Shown here in pieces: positions 15,272 to 16,172 of a stretch of DNA of 16,172 nt. The stretch's first letter is position 1; each line of letters opens with the position of its first letter. The notes beneath the pieces were generated by a model. It had not been told where the DNA came from. It saw only the letters and a program-made list of their open reading frames with translations, and did no database searches. This DNA is from JACVRW01 sp035947555 (GTDB taxonomy: Bacteria; Actinomycetota; Thermoleophilia; Solirubrobacterales; Thermoleophilaceae): the NCBI GenBank assembly GCA_035947555.1, contig DASZJZ010000260.1:1-16172 (forward strand), given 5' to 3'. A program made the translations under genes and the position numbers.

Positions 15272-16165
15272 ATGCGCGTAACGATCACGGGAGCCACAGG
15301 CACAATCGGACGAGCCCTCGTCGGCGAGCTGACCGCACGCGGCGACGAGGTCACGGCGCTGTCGCGGAACCCCGCCACCGCGAACCTCGACGCGGAGACC
15401 CGCGAATGGCGCGACCCGAAGGCCGAGCGCCCGCCCGCCGAGGCGCTGCGCGGCCGCGACGCCGTCGTGCACCTCCTCGGCGAGACGATGGCCCAGCGCT
15501 GGACGGATGACGCCAAACGCGAGATCCGCGACTCCCGCGTGCTGTCCACGCGCAACCTCGTGGCCGCGCTCGCCGAGCTGTCGGAGGGCGAGCGGCCGGA
15601 CACGCTCGTCTCGCAGTCAGCCGTCGGCTGGTACGGGCCGCGCGGCGACGAGCGGCTCGACGAGGACCAGCCCGCCGGGAACGACTTCCAGGCGGCAGTC
15701 GTGCGCGACTGGGAGGCGGAGGCCCAGAAGGCGGAGGGCGTGCGGGTGGTCCTCACGCGCACGGGCGTGGTGCTGTCGCCGCAGGGCGGCGCACTCGAGA
15801 AGATGCTGCCCTTCTTCAAGCTCGGCATCGGCGGGCCGGTCGCCGGCGGGCGGCAGTACGTACCCTGGGTGCACCTGGACGACGTGGTCGGGGCGATTCT
15901 GTTTCTGATCGGCGAGCAGCTGAGCGGGCCCGTGAACGTGACCGCGCCGGAGCCGGTGACGAACAAGGAGCTCTCCAGGACGCTCGGCCGCGTCCTGCGC
16001 CGCCCCGCCATCGCGCCCGTGCCCGCGCTCGCCGTCAAGACCCTCTACGGCGAGATGGCCACGATCGTGACCACCGGGCAGCGGGCCGTGCCGGCCCGCC
16101 TGATGGAACACGGTTACGACTTCCGGCGACCGGACCTCGAGGACGCGCTGCGCAGCGCGACCTGA
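15272..16165 (+). CDS. TIGR01777-family NAD(P)-binding epimerase-like protein
   Basis: A 297-residue short-chain-dehydrogenase-fold protein of the YfcH/TIGR01777 group, with no established substrate. The nucleotide-binding loop TGATGTIG is at residues 6-13. VVHLLGE is near 63-69, and the family segments SAVGWYG and RTGVVLSPQGGALEKMLPFFKLG follow. The C-terminal DUF1731 part is clear: PVTNKELSRTLGRVLRRPA, LYGEMATIVTTGQRAVPARL and HGYDFRRPDLEDALR. I chose ATG 15272 because family members begin directly with the MxVxITGATG strand. ATG 15254 adds six residues, and neither start has a well-spaced ribosome site (GGAG ends one nt before 15272). It follows the malic enzyme on the same strand after 54 nt that contain a strong hairpin, so co-transcription is possible but uncertain. 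Function in the cell is unknown. Confidence 0.9.
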   Translation: MRVTITGATGTIGRALVGELTARGDEVTALSRNPATANLDAETREWRDPKAERPPAEALRGRDAVVHLLGETMAQRWTDDAKREIRDSRVLSTRNLVAALAELSEGERPDTLVSQSAVGWYGPRGDERLDEDQPAGNDFQAAVVRDWEAEAQKAEGVRVVLTRTGVVLSPQGGALEKMLPFFKLGIGGPVAGGRQYVPWVHLDDVVGAILFLIGEQLSGPVNVTAPEPVTNKELSRTLGRVLRRPAIAPVPALAVKTLYGEMATIVTTGQRAVPARLMEHGYDFRRPDLEDALRSAT

Positions 16166-16172
16166 GACCGGC

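Overview
The window is very GC-rich, with little intergenic DNA and long spurious open frames opposite most genes. This codon bias, several start codons that sit directly behind a TANNNT box with no Shine-Dalgarno, a Pol I with Tyr in the O-helix and a degenerate proofreading domain, and the individual protein families all suggest a high-GC actinobacterium. A Thermoleophilia/Solirubrobacterales-type organism is my guess, from style rather than from any marker gene. No rRNA, tRNA, insertion sequence, CRISPR array or prophage gene is visible.

Left block (minus strand, 7634 down to 1): a LacI-family regulator is followed by a promoter with two tandem LacI-type operators. Next comes a tightly packed run of six transport genes: ABC ATPase (SsuB/TauB/ThiZ type, apparently with a CTG start), its permease, an NMT1/THI5-like lipoprotein, a branched-chain-amino-acid-type (Peripla_BP_6) lipoprotein, a LivH-type permease, and a LivM-LivG fusion cut by the window edge. 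Gaps are at most about 30 nt and two junctions overlap. Two unrelated importers therefore appear to share one promoter and probably one regulator. The substrate cannot be read from the sequence; nitrogen-rich heterocycles or their breakdown products are only a guess.

Middle block (plus strand, 7669-10417): an MFS exporter of the MFS_3/transmembrane secretion effector family lies divergent to lacI. A third copy of the operator sits in the short gap between them, so lacI, the exporter and the importers may form one small regulon. A winged-helix AlkZ/YcaQ-related protein follows the exporter after 25 bp, with its own possible leaderless promoter.

Right block: polA (DNA polymerase I) on the minus strand overlaps by a GTGA junction a small YdcZ/DUF606 DMT-type membrane protein. 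Divergent from polA, with only 24 bp between start codons, is an NAD-type malic enzyme with an N-terminal ACT domain, followed by a TIGR01777-type NAD(P)-binding epimerase-like protein. These look like core chromosomal genes; the transport block is more accessory.

The observations most worth following are the three matching operator sites, the non-AUG start of the ATPase, the tandem duplication of a stop/start junction at 5535-5605, the two-importer operon, a REP-like tandem pair behind lacI, the 24-bp in-frame repeat array in polA, and the 24-bp divergent polA/malic enzyme promoter region.
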